Assembly (NCBI GenBank): GCA_020637235.1 | Contig: JACJWG010000011.1 | Coordinates: forward strand, 62,001 to 126,000 | Direction of reading: 5' to 3' | Origin: Acidimicrobiaceae bacterium | GTDB lineage: Bacteria; Actinomycetota; Acidimicrobiia; Acidimicrobiales; Ilumatobacteraceae | Length of the DNA stretch: 64,000 bases | Shown here: piece by piece, positions 9,456 through 18,681 of the stretch | Position numbering within the stretch: the stretch's first letter is position 1 | Layout of the letters: each line of letters opens with the position of its first letter | The notes under the pieces: model-generated | Seen by the model: only the letters and a program-made list of their open reading frames with translations | Database searches by the model: none | What the model was told of the DNA's origin: nothing | Position numbers and translations under genes: made by a program

Positions 9456-9554
9456 CGCACCACCGTACCGAGCGGAGCGCCGGCGATGTGGGGGCGTCCC
9501 GGCGATGCGCGGGGATCGGCCGTCGTCACCGCGCCGGTCGGTAGCCTTCCGGCC

Positions 9555-10946
9555 GTGGCGACTCGATTCGTGATCATCGGCGGGGGACCTGCCGGCAACA
9601 CTGCGGCGACGCACGCCGCACGGCTCGGTGCCGAGGTGACGCTGATCGAGCGCGACGTCATCGGCGGTGCCGCCCACCTGTGGGACTGCATCCCGAGCAA
9701 GACCATGATCGCCACCGGCGGGGCGATGTCGTTCGCCCGGCGTATCGAGGGCATGGGCCTCGAACAACAGGTGCCCGAGGTCGACGTCGAGGCGCTCACC
9801 GAGCGCATCGAGAGCATCAAGACCCGGCTGCAGCGCGGCACCACCAACCTGCTGGCCAGCCAGGGCGTCACCCTGGTGCAGGGCGCGGCTCGCCTCGTCG
9901 GTCCGCACGAGGTGGAGATCACCGAGACGGCGCCCGACGGCACGCCGATCACCCGGGTGATCCCGGCCGACGCGATCCTCGTCGCCACCGGTACCCGCCC
10001 CCGCATCCCCGACTGGTGCCAACCCGACGGCGAGCGCGTGCTCACCACGCGTGACTGCTACCCGCCGAAGGTGTTCCCCGAGAGCGTCACCGTGGTGGGG
10101 TCCGGCGTGACGGGCGTGGAGTTCGTGCACATGTTCAGCTCGTTCGGCGCGACGGTCACCCTGGTGGTGAGCCGACAGCAGGTGCTGCCGAGCAAGGACC
10201 CCGAGGTCGCAGCGGTGCTCGAGGACGACTTCCTCCGGCGTGGGGTCAGACTGCTGAAGGGTGCCCGCGCCGAGTCGATCGAGCGCGTCACCCTCGACGA
10301 CGGCACCGAGCAGGTGGTGGTGCGCTGCGACGACGGCCGCGTGGTGCGCAGCTCGCACGCCGTGCTCGCGATCGGTTCGGTGCCCAACACCGACGGGCTC
10401 GGGCTCGAGGCCGCCGGCGTCGAGGTGGATCGCGGGGGCTACGTCACGATCAACCGCCACTGCCAGAGCAACGTCTCCCACATCTACGCGGCCGGCGACA
10501 TGAGCGGCAAGCTGCCGCTGTCGAGCGTGGCGAGCATGCAGGGTCGCAAGGTGGCCGAGCACGTGATGGGCCTGCAGAAGGTGGCCCATCGCCACCTCGA
10601 CTACGACAAGGCGGCCAGCGCGATCTTCACCGAGCCCGAGATCGCCGACGTCGGGCTCGCGGAGGCCGACGCCTTCGCCGTCGGGCGCAAGATCCGCGTC
10701 ACCAAGGTGCCGTTCAGCTCCACCCCGAAGGCGCTCATCAACAACGACTGGCGAGGCTTCGTGAAGATCATCAGCGATCCGGCCACCGGCGTGGTGCTCG
10801 GCGGCTCGATCGTCGGCCGCCACGCCGCTGAGCTGATCAGCGTGATCGCGCTCGCCGTCACCGCCAACCTGAAGGTGACCGACATCGTCGAGAGCCTGCT
10901 GGTGCACCCGGCCCTCAGCGAGGCGCTCGCCGAGGCGGCGGAGTGA
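9555..10946 (+). CDS. LpdA-like FAD-dependent NAD(P)H oxidoreductase (disulfide-reductase fold without the redox pair)
   Basis: A 463-residue flavoprotein of the pyridine-nucleotide disulfide reductase fold: the FAD motif IIGGGPAGNTAATHAARLGA at the N-terminus, NAD(P) motif VVGSGVTGVEFVHMFSSFGA, the second FAD motif IYAAGDMSG, and a C-terminal dimerisation domain with a late VHPALSE. The normal CxxxxC pair is absent: the segment reads GGAAHLWDCIPSKTMI, with one Cys only. This resembles the mycobacterial LpdA (Rv3303c) type, reported as an NAD(P)H:quinone reductase rather than a lipoamide dehydrogenase. A quinone or other small-molecule substrate is inferred. The start is a GTG chosen by the beginning of the FAD fold. 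Confidence 0.85.
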   Translation: MATRFVIIGGGPAGNTAATHAARLGAEVTLIERDVIGGAAHLWDCIPSKTMIATGGAMSFARRIEGMGLEQQVPEVDVEALTERIESIKTRLQRGTTNLLASQGVTLVQGAARLVGPHEVEITETAPDGTPITRVIPADAILVATGTRPRIPDWCQPDGERVLTTRDCYPPKVFPESVTVVGSGVTGVEFVHMFSSFGATVTLVVSRQQVLPSKDPEVAAVLEDDFLRRGVRLLKGARAESIERVTLDDGTEQVVVRCDDGRVVRSSHAVLAIGSVPNTDGLGLEAAGVEVDRGGYVTINRHCQSNVSHIYAAGDMSGKLPLSSVASMQGRKVAEHVMGLQKVAHRHLDYDKAASAIFTEPEIADVGLAEADAFAVGRKIRVTKVPFSSTPKALINNDWRGFVKIISDPATGVVLGGSIVGRHAAELISVIALAVTANLKVTDIVESLLVHPALSEALAEAAE

Positions 10947-10956
10947 TCCGCTCTTG

Positions 10957-11430
10957 ATGCCGATCGACGAGCCGGCCGCGCCGGCGGTCCCGGCCGGACT
11001 CGTGCTCGCCACGATCCGGCGACGTGCCCTCGGCGCGATCATCGACCAGTTCCTCGTGCTCGTGCCGGTGGCCGTCGGGGTCGTGATCGCCGGCTACCGC
11101 CCCGACGACGAGATCGACACCGAGACGCTGCTGTGGCTGAACGTCGTCGTGGTCGCCGTCGCGTTCGTGTACGAGACGGTGATGATCGGTGCCATCGGCC
11201 GGACGGTGGGCAAGATCGCCACCGGCACCCGCGTGGTGAGCGCGACGACGGGCGAGCGGATCGGCTGGTTCGCGTCGACGCAGCGAGCTCTGGTGCCGGC
11301 GATCGCCGCTGCGGTGCCCGAGATCGGCTTCGTGCTCGGTGGCATCGTGTACGGCCTCGCCGCGTTCGGTCCGTTGCGTCAGGGCGTCCACGACCGGGCT
11401 GCGGGCACGGTCGTCGTGATCGGCCGCTGA
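10957..11430 (+). CDS. RDD family membrane protein
   Basis: A 157-residue protein with the RDD arrangement: RRRALGAIIDQFLVL opens the first membrane helix (the R...D pattern), a second helix is LWLNVVVVAVAFVYETVMIG, then GRTVGKIATGTRVVSATTGE, and a late LRQGVHDRAAGTVVV. RDD proteins are small integral membrane proteins of mostly unknown, possibly transport, function. It begins 10 bp after the flavoprotein stop, so the two are probably co-transcribed. A TTG three bases earlier is possible, but ATG is preferred. Confidence 0.85.
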   Translation: MPIDEPAAPAVPAGLVLATIRRRALGAIIDQFLVLVPVAVGVVIAGYRPDDEIDTETLLWLNVVVVAVAFVYETVMIGAIGRTVGKIATGTRVVSATTGERIGWFASTQRALVPAIAAAVPEIGFVLGGIVYGLAAFGPLRQGVHDRAAGTVVVIGR

Positions 11431-11467
11431 CGTCCGGTGCGCCGGCGAGCGCTGCTGCTGGTGCGGC

Positions 11468-13237
11468 TCAGGCGATGACGGCGACGACGTCGCCGGCACC
11501 GACGGTGTCGCCCTGGCTCACCTTGATCTCCTTGATCGTGCCGGCCTTCTCGGCGGTGATCTGGTTCTCCATCTTCATCGCTTCGAGCACCACGACCGCC
11601 TGACCGACCTCGACGGTCTGGCCGACCTCGACGAGCACCTTCACGATCGTGCCCTGCATCGGCACCTCGACGTTGCCCGAGCCGGCCGCACCGCCGCCAC
11701 CGCCGCCGCCACCCGACGAGCGGGTCGGCTTCTTCGCGGCCTTCGCCGGACCGGCCGCCACCATCGGCGTGTCGGGCACCCACATCTTCACGTCGAACCG
11801 CTTGCCGTTCACCTCGACGGTGGTGCTGCGCTGCACGAGCGGCTCCTCGCCCTCGGCCGGCGCGGGCGGCTTCGGGGCCTCGACGCCGGAGAGGTCGAGC
11901 TTCTCCTCGACCCACTTCGTCGAGTGCTCCATCGCCTGGAAGTCGGGGTGCTTCAGGATCGCCAGATCGGCGGGGATGGTGGTGGCCACGCCCTCGATCT
12001 CCATCTCCTCGAGCGCGCGGATGGTGCGGGCGATCGCCGTCGGGCGGTCCTTGCCCCACACGATCAGCTTGCCGACGAGGTTGTCGTAGTACTGGCTGAC
12101 GGTGTCGCCGGGCATGTAGCCGGCATCGAAACGGATGCCGAAGCCGTCGGGCGCGACGAGCTTGGTGATCGTGCCGGGTGACGGCAGGAACTTGCCGCCG
12201 GCCGGGTTCTCGGCGTTGATCCGCACCTCGATGCCGTGACCGCGCCGGTGGGCTGCGACCTCGTCCTGTGTCATCGGCAGGGTCTCGCCGCTCGCGACGC
12301 GGATCTGCCACTCGACGAGGTCGATGCCGGTGATCACCTCCGTGACGGGGTGCTCCACCTGCAGACGGGTGTTCATCTCGAGGAAGAAGAAGTCGCCGTC
12401 CTGGTAGATGAACTCCACCGTGCCGGCGTTGTAGTAGCCGACCGCCTTGGCGGCCTTGATCGCCGCCTCGCCCATGCGGTCCTCGATGCCCTCGGCCATC
12501 CCGTAGCTGGGGGCCTCCTCGATCAGTTTCTGGTGACGACGCTGCGCCGAGCAGTCGCGTGTGCTGACCCACACGTAGTTGCCGTGCTGGTCGCCCACGA
12601 CCTGCACCTCCACGTGGCGCGGCCAGGTGAGGTACCGCTCGATGTAGATCTCGTCTCGCCCGAAGAACGCCTTCGACTCGCGCTGGGCCGAGTCCATCGC
12701 GTCCTGTACCTCGTCGGCGGACCGGACCACCTTCATGCCGCGACCGCCTCCGCCGAACGCGGCCTTGATCGCGATCGGGTAGCCGTGCTCGGCGCCGAAG
12801 GCCCGGATCTCGTCGGCCGTGGTGACGAACTCGGTGGTGCCCGGCACGATCGGGGCGCCGCCGCGCAGCGCCGCCTTTCGCGAACTCACCTTGTCGCCCA
12901 TCTCGTCGATCGCTTCGGGCGGTGGTCCGATGAACGCCACGCCCTTGGCGGTGATCGCCCGGGCGAAGTCGGCGTTCTCGCTGAAGAAGCCGTAGCCGGG
13001 GTGCACGCCGTCGGCCCCGCTCTGGTCGATCGCCGCGAGGATCGCCTCGGTGTTGAGGTAGCTCTCGGCTGCGGTCTGGCCGCCGAGCGCATAGGCCTCG
13101 TCGGCCAGGCGCACGTGGAGCGACTCGCGATCGAGCTCGCTGTACACGGCGACGGTCTTGATTCCGAGCTCGCGAGCGGCCCGGATGACACGGACGGCGA
13201 TCTCTCCACGGTTGGCGATCAGGATCTTCTGCAGCAC
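11468..13237 (-). CDS. accA: acetyl/propionyl-CoA carboxylase alpha chain (biotin carboxylase + BCCP)
   Basis: A 589-residue biotin-dependent carboxylase subunit. Residues 1-445 are biotin carboxylase: KILIANRGEIAVRVIRAARE, the ATP-grasp glycine loop FGGGGRGM at 161-168, and FLEMNTRLQVEHPVTE near 285-300. A polyglycine linker (about 509-516) leads to the biotinyl domain with EAMKMEN; Lys555 is the biotinylation site. It carboxylates biotin for transfer by a separate beta chain not present here, to make malonyl-CoA or methylmalonyl-CoA. The GTG start at 13237 is set by the N-terminal family sequence. The gene is divergent from birA, 19 bp away. Confidence 0.92.
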   Translation of the reverse strand: MLQKILIANRGEIAVRVIRAARELGIKTVAVYSELDRESLHVRLADEAYALGGQTAAESYLNTEAILAAIDQSGADGVHPGYGFFSENADFARAITAKGVAFIGPPPEAIDEMGDKVSSRKAALRGGAPIVPGTTEFVTTADEIRAFGAEHGYPIAIKAAFGGGGRGMKVVRSADEVQDAMDSAQRESKAFFGRDEIYIERYLTWPRHVEVQVVGDQHGNYVWVSTRDCSAQRRHQKLIEEAPSYGMAEGIEDRMGEAAIKAAKAVGYYNAGTVEFIYQDGDFFFLEMNTRLQVEHPVTEVITGIDLVEWQIRVASGETLPMTQDEVAAHRRGHGIEVRINAENPAGGKFLPSPGTITKLVAPDGFGIRFDAGYMPGDTVSQYYDNLVGKLIVWGKDRPTAIARTIRALEEMEIEGVATTIPADLAILKHPDFQAMEHSTKWVEEKLDLSGVEAPKPPAPAEGEEPLVQRSTTVEVNGKRFDVKMWVPDTPMVAAGPAKAAKKPTRSSGGGGGGGGAAGSGNVEVPMQGTIVKVLVEVGQTVEVGQAVVVLEAMKMENQITAEKAGTIKEIKVSQGDTVGAGDVVAVIA

Positions 13238-13256
13238 GGTTGGCAATACTGGCCGA

Positions 13257-14003
13257 ATGAGCGACTCCGGTGCCACCCCGCGGGACGGAACGGTCTGGTC
13301 GGCCGTCGCGCGGGCGTGGCCGCACGGCTGGCACGTGCAGGTGGTCGAGGTCACCGGCAGCACCAACACCGACCTCCTGGCAGCGGCGGCCGCTGGTGCG
13401 CCCGACCGGGCGGTGCTCGCCGCCCGACACCAGACCGCGGGTCGTGGGCGCCTCGATCGTCGCTGGGAGGCGCCGCCGGGGAGCAACCTGCTCGTGTCGA
13501 TGCTGTTCCGGCACCTGCCCCAGCACGTGCACGAGCTCACCCAGCGCGTGGCGCTGGCCGCCCTCGACGCCGTGGCCGAGGTGGGCGGGGTGCGCGCCGG
13601 GCTGAAGTGGCCGAACGACCTGCTCGTCGACGGGGCGAAGCTCGCCGGGGTGCTCGCCCAGGCGGCCGTGGTTGACGGCCGGATCGACCACGTGGTGGTG
13701 GGGATCGGGATCAACGTCGGCTGGGCCCCGGACGGCGGTGCGATGGTGGGGCAGGGCGTCGACCCGTTGGACGTGCTCGTCGCGATGTTGCGGGCGCACG
13801 ACGCGCTCCCGGCCGACGTGTACGACCGCTACCGGGAACGACTGGTCACCCTCGGCCAGCGGGTGCGGGTGGAACGTCCGGCCGACCTCGTGGAGGGGCG
13901 CGCGATCGACGTCGGCCGCGACGGCCGGCTCGCGGTGCTCGACGCGTGCGGGATCACCCACCACCTCGACACCGGCGACGTCGTGCACCTGCGGACCGCC
14001 TGA
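13257..14003 (+). CDS. birA: biotin--[acetyl-CoA-carboxylase] ligase
   Basis: A 248-residue group I biotin protein ligase without an N-terminal DNA-binding domain. Motifs: TGSTNTDLLAAA, the biotinyl-AMP loop TAGRGRLDRRW, GLKWPNDLLVDGAKLAGVLAQ and VVGIGINVGW. It makes biotinyl-5'-AMP and transfers biotin to the BCCP lysine. The target is evidently the carboxylase alpha chain encoded divergently 19 bp away. With no helix-turn-helix it should not act as a repressor. The start is the first ATG after the divergent gap. Confidence 0.92.
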   Translation: MSDSGATPRDGTVWSAVARAWPHGWHVQVVEVTGSTNTDLLAAAAAGAPDRAVLAARHQTAGRGRLDRRWEAPPGSNLLVSMLFRHLPQHVHELTQRVALAALDAVAEVGGVRAGLKWPNDLLVDGAKLAGVLAQAAVVDGRIDHVVVGIGINVGWAPDGGAMVGQGVDPLDVLVAMLRAHDALPADVYDRYRERLVTLGQRVRVERPADLVEGRAIDVGRDGRLAVLDACGITHHLDTGDVVHLRTA

Positions 14004-14050
14004 CGGGAGCCGACACCCGGCGCGCGGCACCCCTCACTACGCTCGGGCCG

Positions 14051-15073
14051 ATGCAACCCGCCTCGCTGCCCCCGGTGCCGTCGCCACGGCGCGGACCGCG
14101 ACGGTTCGGGGTCACGGTGGTGCTCACGCTCGCCGTCGCCGCCGCCGGCACCGCCGGCACCCTGGTGTCGGCGCGTGCGGCGATCGACCGCGTGCCTCGT
14201 GTGGAGGGCGTCGCCGAGTTCCTCAGCCCGTCCGACGGCACGGTCGAGAACTTCCTGCTCGTCGGCAGCGACAGCCGGGCCGGCAGCGACCCGAACTCGC
14301 CGGACTTCGGTGGCATCGGCAGCGAGAACGACGTGTCGGGCCCGGCGCGCAGCGACACGATGATGGTGCTCCGTCGCGACAAGGTGACCGGCGATGCCTC
14401 GTTGCTGTCGATCCCGCGTGACCTGTGGGTCGACATCCCCGGCCGCGGCGACCAGCGGATCAACGCCGCCTACAACGACGGCCCGGCGGTGCTGGTGCAG
14501 ACCGTGCAGTCGGCGCTCGGCATCCCGGTGCACCACTACGTCGAGATCGACTTCTTCGGGTTCAAGGACCTCGTCGACGCGATCGGCGGGGTGGAGATGT
14601 GCTTCTGGGAGCCGGTGCGCGACACGCACACCGGGCTCTACGTCCCCGAGGGCGGCTGCTACCAGTTCGACGGTGTGCAGGCGCTCCAGTACGCCCGCAG
14701 TCGGTACTTCGAGACATATCGCGACGGTGAGTGGCACGTCGACGGCACCGCCGACATCGGCCGGACGAGGCGCCAGCGTGAGTTCGTGAACCTCGCGCTG
14801 AACACGGCGCTCGAACGCGTGAAGGCCGACCCGTTCCTGGCCGGCGACCTGCTCGACAGCGGCGGTTCCGCGGTGCGCATCGACGACGAGCTCGACGTGC
14901 TCGCGGCCGCCTCGTCGCTGCGTACGGCCGTCGGCGCCGGACTCGTGTCGTACGCGCTGCCGGTGTACGGCGACACCATCGAGGGCAACGCCGTGCTGCT
15001 GCTCGGCGACGGCGCGGAGAGCCTTCTGGCCTATTTCGCCGGCGACGCCCCCGCGCCACCGCCGCAGCAGTAG
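14051..15073 (+). CDS. LytR-CpsA-Psr (LCP) family cell-wall polymer transferase
   Basis: A 340-residue protein with a short cytoplasmic N-terminus, one membrane helix (about residues 20-42), and an extracellular LCP domain: FLLVGSDSRAGSDPNSPDFG, RSDTMMVLRRD, SLLSIPRDLWVDIPGRGDQR, then IGGVEMC and QALQYARSRY. LCP enzymes attach polyprenyl-phosphate-linked glycopolymers to peptidoglycan. Its place directly before the rhamnose genes supports ligation of a rhamnose-containing wall polymer. The start at 14051 is chosen because the longer frame overlaps birA. It ends 26 bp before rmlA. Confidence 0.9.
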   Translation: MQPASLPPVPSPRRGPRRFGVTVVLTLAVAAAGTAGTLVSARAAIDRVPRVEGVAEFLSPSDGTVENFLLVGSDSRAGSDPNSPDFGGIGSENDVSGPARSDTMMVLRRDKVTGDASLLSIPRDLWVDIPGRGDQRINAAYNDGPAVLVQTVQSALGIPVHHYVEIDFFGFKDLVDAIGGVEMCFWEPVRDTHTGLYVPEGGCYQFDGVQALQYARSRYFETYRDGEWHVDGTADIGRTRRQREFVNLALNTALERVKADPFLAGDLLDSGGSAVRIDDELDVLAAASSLRTAVGAGLVSYALPVYGDTIEGNAVLLLGDGAESLLAYFAGDAPAPPPQQ

Positions 15074-15099
15074 TCGGGGCGGCCATACTGGTCGCCGTT

Positions 15100-16179
15100 A
15101 TGAAGGCCCTCATTCTCGCGGGCGGCGCCGGTACGCGTCTGCGCCCGATCACGCACACCAGCGCGAAGCAGTTGGTGCCGGTGGCGAACAAGCCGATCCT
15201 GTTCTACGGCATCGAGGCGATGGTGTCGGCGGGCATCACCGAGATCGGGGTGATCGTGGGCGACACCCGCGACGAGGTGATGGCCGCGTTGGGTGACGGG
15301 TCGCGCTGGGGCGCGCAGATCACGTTCATCCCGCAGGACGCACCGCTCGGCCTGGCGCACTGCGTGCTGATCGCCTCGGACTTCCTCGGCGACGACGACT
15401 TCGTGATGTACCTCGGTGACAACCTGCTCGAGCAGGACCTCGCTGCGTTCGTGCGGGCGTTCGAGTCGCAGCGCGGCAGCTTCGATCCGCCCGCGGCGCA
15501 GATCCTGTTGAAGCGGGTGCCCGATCCGCACCGGTTCGGCATCGCCGAGCTCGACGCAGAGGGGCACGTGGTGCGGTTGGTGGAGAAGCCCGCCGATCCG
15601 CCGACGGATCTGGCGCTGGTGGGCGTGTACCTGTTCGACCGCACGATCAACGACGCGGTGCGGGCGATCGCGCCGTCGCCGCGCGGCGAGCTCGAGATCA
15701 CCGACGCGATCCAGTGGCTGGTCGACCAAGGGCGTCGTGTCCGACAAGAAGAGCTCACCGGGTGGTGGATCGACACCGGCAAGCTCACCCCGCTGCTCGA
15801 GGCGAACCGGCTGCTGCTCGAGAAGATCGAGACCCGGGTCGACGGCGAGGTGGACGAGGGCAGCGTGCTCGACGGTCGTGTGGTCGTCGAGGCCGGCGCC
15901 CGGATCGTGAACTCCACCTTGCGCGGCCCGCTCGTGATCGGCGCCGGCACCGTGGTCGAGCACAGCTTCGTCGGGCCGTTCTCGGCGATCGGCAACGACT
16001 GCCAGGTGCTCCACAGCGAGATCGAGCACTCCGTGATCATGGACTCGTCCACGATCCGCGACATCCCCCGCCTCGAGGACAGCCTCATCGGCAAAGACGT
16101 CGTGGTGTCCCGCACCCAGGTCCGGCCCCGAGCCCTGCGGCTCATGGTCGGCGACCACTGCCAGATCGACGTCGAGTAG
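15100..16179 (+). CDS. rmlA: glucose-1-phosphate thymidylyltransferase, long form
   Basis: A 359-residue nucleotidyltransferase. The signature LILAGGAGTRLRPITHTSAK is at the N-terminus, VMYLGDNLLEQDL carries a metal-site Asp, VEKPADPPTDLALVG follows, and then WWIDTGKLTPLLEANRLLLE. The C-terminal 110 residues form a left-handed beta-helix (GSVLDGRVVVEAGARIVNST), as in the long RmlA/StrD-type enzymes. It makes dTDP-glucose from dTTP and glucose-1-phosphate, the first step to dTDP-L-rhamnose. rmlC, rmlB and rmlD follow in order. The start ATG at 15100 directly precedes the family N-terminus. Confidence 0.92.
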   Translation: MKALILAGGAGTRLRPITHTSAKQLVPVANKPILFYGIEAMVSAGITEIGVIVGDTRDEVMAALGDGSRWGAQITFIPQDAPLGLAHCVLIASDFLGDDDFVMYLGDNLLEQDLAAFVRAFESQRGSFDPPAAQILLKRVPDPHRFGIAELDAEGHVVRLVEKPADPPTDLALVGVYLFDRTINDAVRAIAPSPRGELEITDAIQWLVDQGRRVRQEELTGWWIDTGKLTPLLEANRLLLEKIETRVDGEVDEGSVLDGRVVVEAGARIVNSTLRGPLVIGAGTVVEHSFVGPFSAIGNDCQVLHSEIEHSVIMDSSTIRDIPRLEDSLIGKDVVVSRTQVRPRALRLMVGDHCQIDVE

Positions 16180-16234
16180 CCCTCGCCGACGTCCCCCGGA
16201 CCATCCCAGGCACCCATCCCCGTCAGGAGCCGAC

Positions 16235-16786
16235 ATGCCCACCATCCGTGAGAGCGACACCATCGCCGGTGTCCACGTCGTCGAGCCCCAGCTCCACGGC
16301 GACCAGCGCGGCCTGTTCATCGAGACCTACCGGCGCGAGTGGTTCCCCAACGGTCGCGAGATGATCCAGGGCAACCGGTCGAACAAGCAGCGGGGCGCGG
16401 TCGTCGGGCTGCACTACCACCTGCACCAGGCCGACTACTGGTACTGCCCGGTCGGCACGATCCGGGTGGTGCTGCACGACCTGCGCGAAGGCAGCCCCAC
16501 CGATGGCGGCACCGAGTGCTTCGACATCAGCGGCGAGAACCACCTCGGCGTGTTCATCCCGCCCGGGGTGGCCCACGGTTTCGCCGCGCTCACCGACGTG
16601 GTCATGACCTATCTGGTCGACGGCTACTACAACCCGGCCGACGAGCTCGGCGTGGCGTGGGACGACCCCGTGATCGGCGCCGACTGGGGGGTCACCGACC
16701 CGATCATGAGCCAGCGCGACCGCGACAACCCGATGCGCGCCGACCTGCCCGCCGGTCGCCGTCCGTACTGGCCGATGCGCACCTGA
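16235..16786 (+). CDS. rmlC: dTDP-4-dehydrorhamnose 3,5-epimerase
   Basis: A 183-residue cupin-fold epimerase with DQRGLFIETYRREWFP, GNRSNKQRGAVVGLHYHLHQ and ADYWYCPVGTIRVVLHDLRE; the HYHLHQ histidines (60-64) include the catalytic base. GVFIPPGVAHGFAAL is the expected second strand motif. It epimerises C3 and C5 of dTDP-4-keto-6-deoxyglucose, third step of dTDP-rhamnose synthesis. It begins 55 bp after rmlA and precedes rmlB. Confidence 0.92.
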   Translation: MPTIRESDTIAGVHVVEPQLHGDQRGLFIETYRREWFPNGREMIQGNRSNKQRGAVVGLHYHLHQADYWYCPVGTIRVVLHDLREGSPTDGGTECFDISGENHLGVFIPPGVAHGFAALTDVVMTYLVDGYYNPADELGVAWDDPVIGADWGVTDPIMSQRDRDNPMRADLPAGRRPYWPMRT

Positions 16787-16858
16787 CGCGCCACTGACGC
16801 GCACCCGGTGCGCATGTGATGCGCGCCCGACGCCCCTCCACCGAGCAAGGATCTCCAC

Positions 16859-17824
16859 ATGAAGTTGTACGTCACCGGAGCCGCGGGCTTCATCGGTTCG
16901 AACTACGTCCGCTGGGTGCTCGCCGACACCGACCACGAGGTGACCATCCTCGACGCCCTCACCTACGCCGGCAACATGGCGACGATCCGCGACCTCGTCG
17001 ACGACCGCCGCTGCCACTTCGTGCACGGCGACATCTGCGACCAGGACGTCGTGCTCGAATCGATGCAGGGCCACGACGCCGTCGTGCACTTCGCCGCCGA
17101 GACCCACGTCGACCGCAGCATCAAGGACGGCTACAGCTTCGTGCGCACCAACTGCTACGGCACCAACGTGCTGTGCGACGTCGCGCTGCGCGTGGGCATC
17201 CAGCGCTTCGTGCACATCTCGACCGACGAGGTGTACGGATCGATCGAGGACGGCTCGTTCACCGAGACCGACAAGCTCACCCCTCGCTCGCCGTACTCTG
17301 CGGCGAAGGCCGGCAGCGACCTGATCGCGCTCAGCTACTTCACCACCCACGGCCTGCCGGTGCTCGTCACCAGGTGCAGCAACAACTTCGGGCCGTACCA
17401 GTTCCCCGAGAAGGTGATCCCGCTGTTCACCACCAACCTGCTCGACGGCGAGCAGGTGCCGCTGTACGGCGACGGCGGCAACGTGCGCGACTGGATCCAC
17501 GTCCACGACCACAACACCGCGGCCCACCTGGTGCTCGAGCAGGGCACCCCGGGCGAGATCTACAACATCGGTGCCGGCAACGAGATCACCAACAAGGAGC
17601 TCACCTACCGGCTGCTCGAGCTGTGCGGGCGCGACGAGAGCTTCATCCGGCCCGTCGAGGACCGCAAGGGCCACGACCGCCGCTACTCGATCACCCACGA
17701 CAAGGTGACGGCACTCGGCTGGCGCACCGAGCACACCCTCGACGACGGCCTCGCCGCCACCGTCGCCTGGTACCGCGACCACCGCGACTGGTGGGAACCG
17801 CTCAAGGCCAAGGCGGCGTTCTGA
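16859..17824 (+). CDS. rmlB: dTDP-glucose 4,6-dehydratase
   Basis: A 321-residue extended SDR. NAD-binding VTGAAGFIGSNYVRWVL is at the N-terminus, DALTYAGN is the family motif near residue 32, STDEVYGS (121-128) holds catalytic Thr-Asp-Glu, and Tyr146 and Lys150 are in SPYSAAKAGSD. It converts dTDP-glucose to dTDP-4-keto-6-deoxyglucose. The last base of its stop codon is the first base of the rmlD ATG (TGATG), implying translational coupling. Confidence 0.93.
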   Translation: MKLYVTGAAGFIGSNYVRWVLADTDHEVTILDALTYAGNMATIRDLVDDRRCHFVHGDICDQDVVLESMQGHDAVVHFAAETHVDRSIKDGYSFVRTNCYGTNVLCDVALRVGIQRFVHISTDEVYGSIEDGSFTETDKLTPRSPYSAAKAGSDLIALSYFTTHGLPVLVTRCSNNFGPYQFPEKVIPLFTTNLLDGEQVPLYGDGGNVRDWIHVHDHNTAAHLVLEQGTPGEIYNIGAGNEITNKELTYRLLELCGRDESFIRPVEDRKGHDRRYSITHDKVTALGWRTEHTLDDGLAATVAWYRDHRDWWEPLKAKAAF

Positions 17825-18681
17825 TGCGCGTGCTCGTCACCGGCGCCGGTGGTCAGCTCGGCCACGACACCGTGGCCGCGTGCGAGCGCGCGGGCGACAC
17901 CGTGATCGCCGCCGACCGTGCCGTCGTCGACGTCACGGACCGCGATGCCGTGCTGGGTGCGATCACCTCGGCGCAGCCCGACGCCGTGATCAACTGCGCC
18001 GCCTGGACCGCGGTCGACGCGTGCGAGGACGACCCCGACCGAGCGCTGCTCGCGAACGGCATGGCGGTGCGCCACGTCGCCGAGGCGTGCCACCGCGTGG
18101 GGGCGCACCTGGTGCACGTCGGCACCGACTACGTGTTCGACGGCAGCCTCGACCGGCCCTACCACGAGTGGGACGACACCAACCCCCAGAGCGTGTACGG
18201 CATGACCAAGTTGCTGGGCGAGCGCGAGGCACTCGCCCTCGGTCCGGCCGCTGCGGTGGTGCGCACGTCGTGGGTGTGCGGCGAACACGGCAACAACATG
18301 GTGAAGACCGTGCTCCGACTGGTGGACTCCCACCCGCAGCTCGCGTTCGTCGACGACCAGGTGGGGCATCCCACGTTCACCGCCGATCTCGGACCGGTGC
18401 TCCGCCAGGTGGCGCTCGATCGGCGCAGTGGGGTGATGCACCTCACCAACCAGTCGGCGGTGTCGTGGTACGAGTTCGTGCGCGAGATCGTGCGCCTCGT
18501 CGGACGCGATCCCGACGCCACGGTGCGCCCGATCTCGACGGCCGACCTCCAGCCGCCCCGGCCGGCACCACGCCCCGCCAACAGCGTGCTCGACAACGCG
18601 GTCGCCCGGATGACCGGCATGGCGCCGATGCGCGACTTCCGTGATCCGCTCGCCGAGCTGGTGCGCGTGCTCACCGCCTGA
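17824..18681 (+). CDS. rmlD: dTDP-4-dehydrorhamnose reductase
   Basis: A 285-residue SDR: MRVLVTGAGGQLGHDTVAAC, VINCAAWTAVDACEDDPDRA, HVGTDYVFDGSLDRPYHEWD and SVYGMTKLLGEREA (Tyr-x3-Lys). It reduces dTDP-4-keto-rhamnose to dTDP-L-rhamnose, the final step. The start overlaps the rmlB stop by one base. The gene ends exactly where the convergent GNAT gene ends (18681/18682), leaving no room for a separate terminator. Confidence 0.93.
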   Translation: MRVLVTGAGGQLGHDTVAACERAGDTVIAADRAVVDVTDRDAVLGAITSAQPDAVINCAAWTAVDACEDDPDRALLANGMAVRHVAEACHRVGAHLVHVGTDYVFDGSLDRPYHEWDDTNPQSVYGMTKLLGEREALALGPAAAVVRTSWVCGEHGNNMVKTVLRLVDSHPQLAFVDDQVGHPTFTADLGPVLRQVALDRRSGVMHLTNQSAVSWYEFVREIVRLVGRDPDATVRPISTADLQPPRPAPRPANSVLDNAVARMTGMAPMRDFRDPLAELVRVLTA

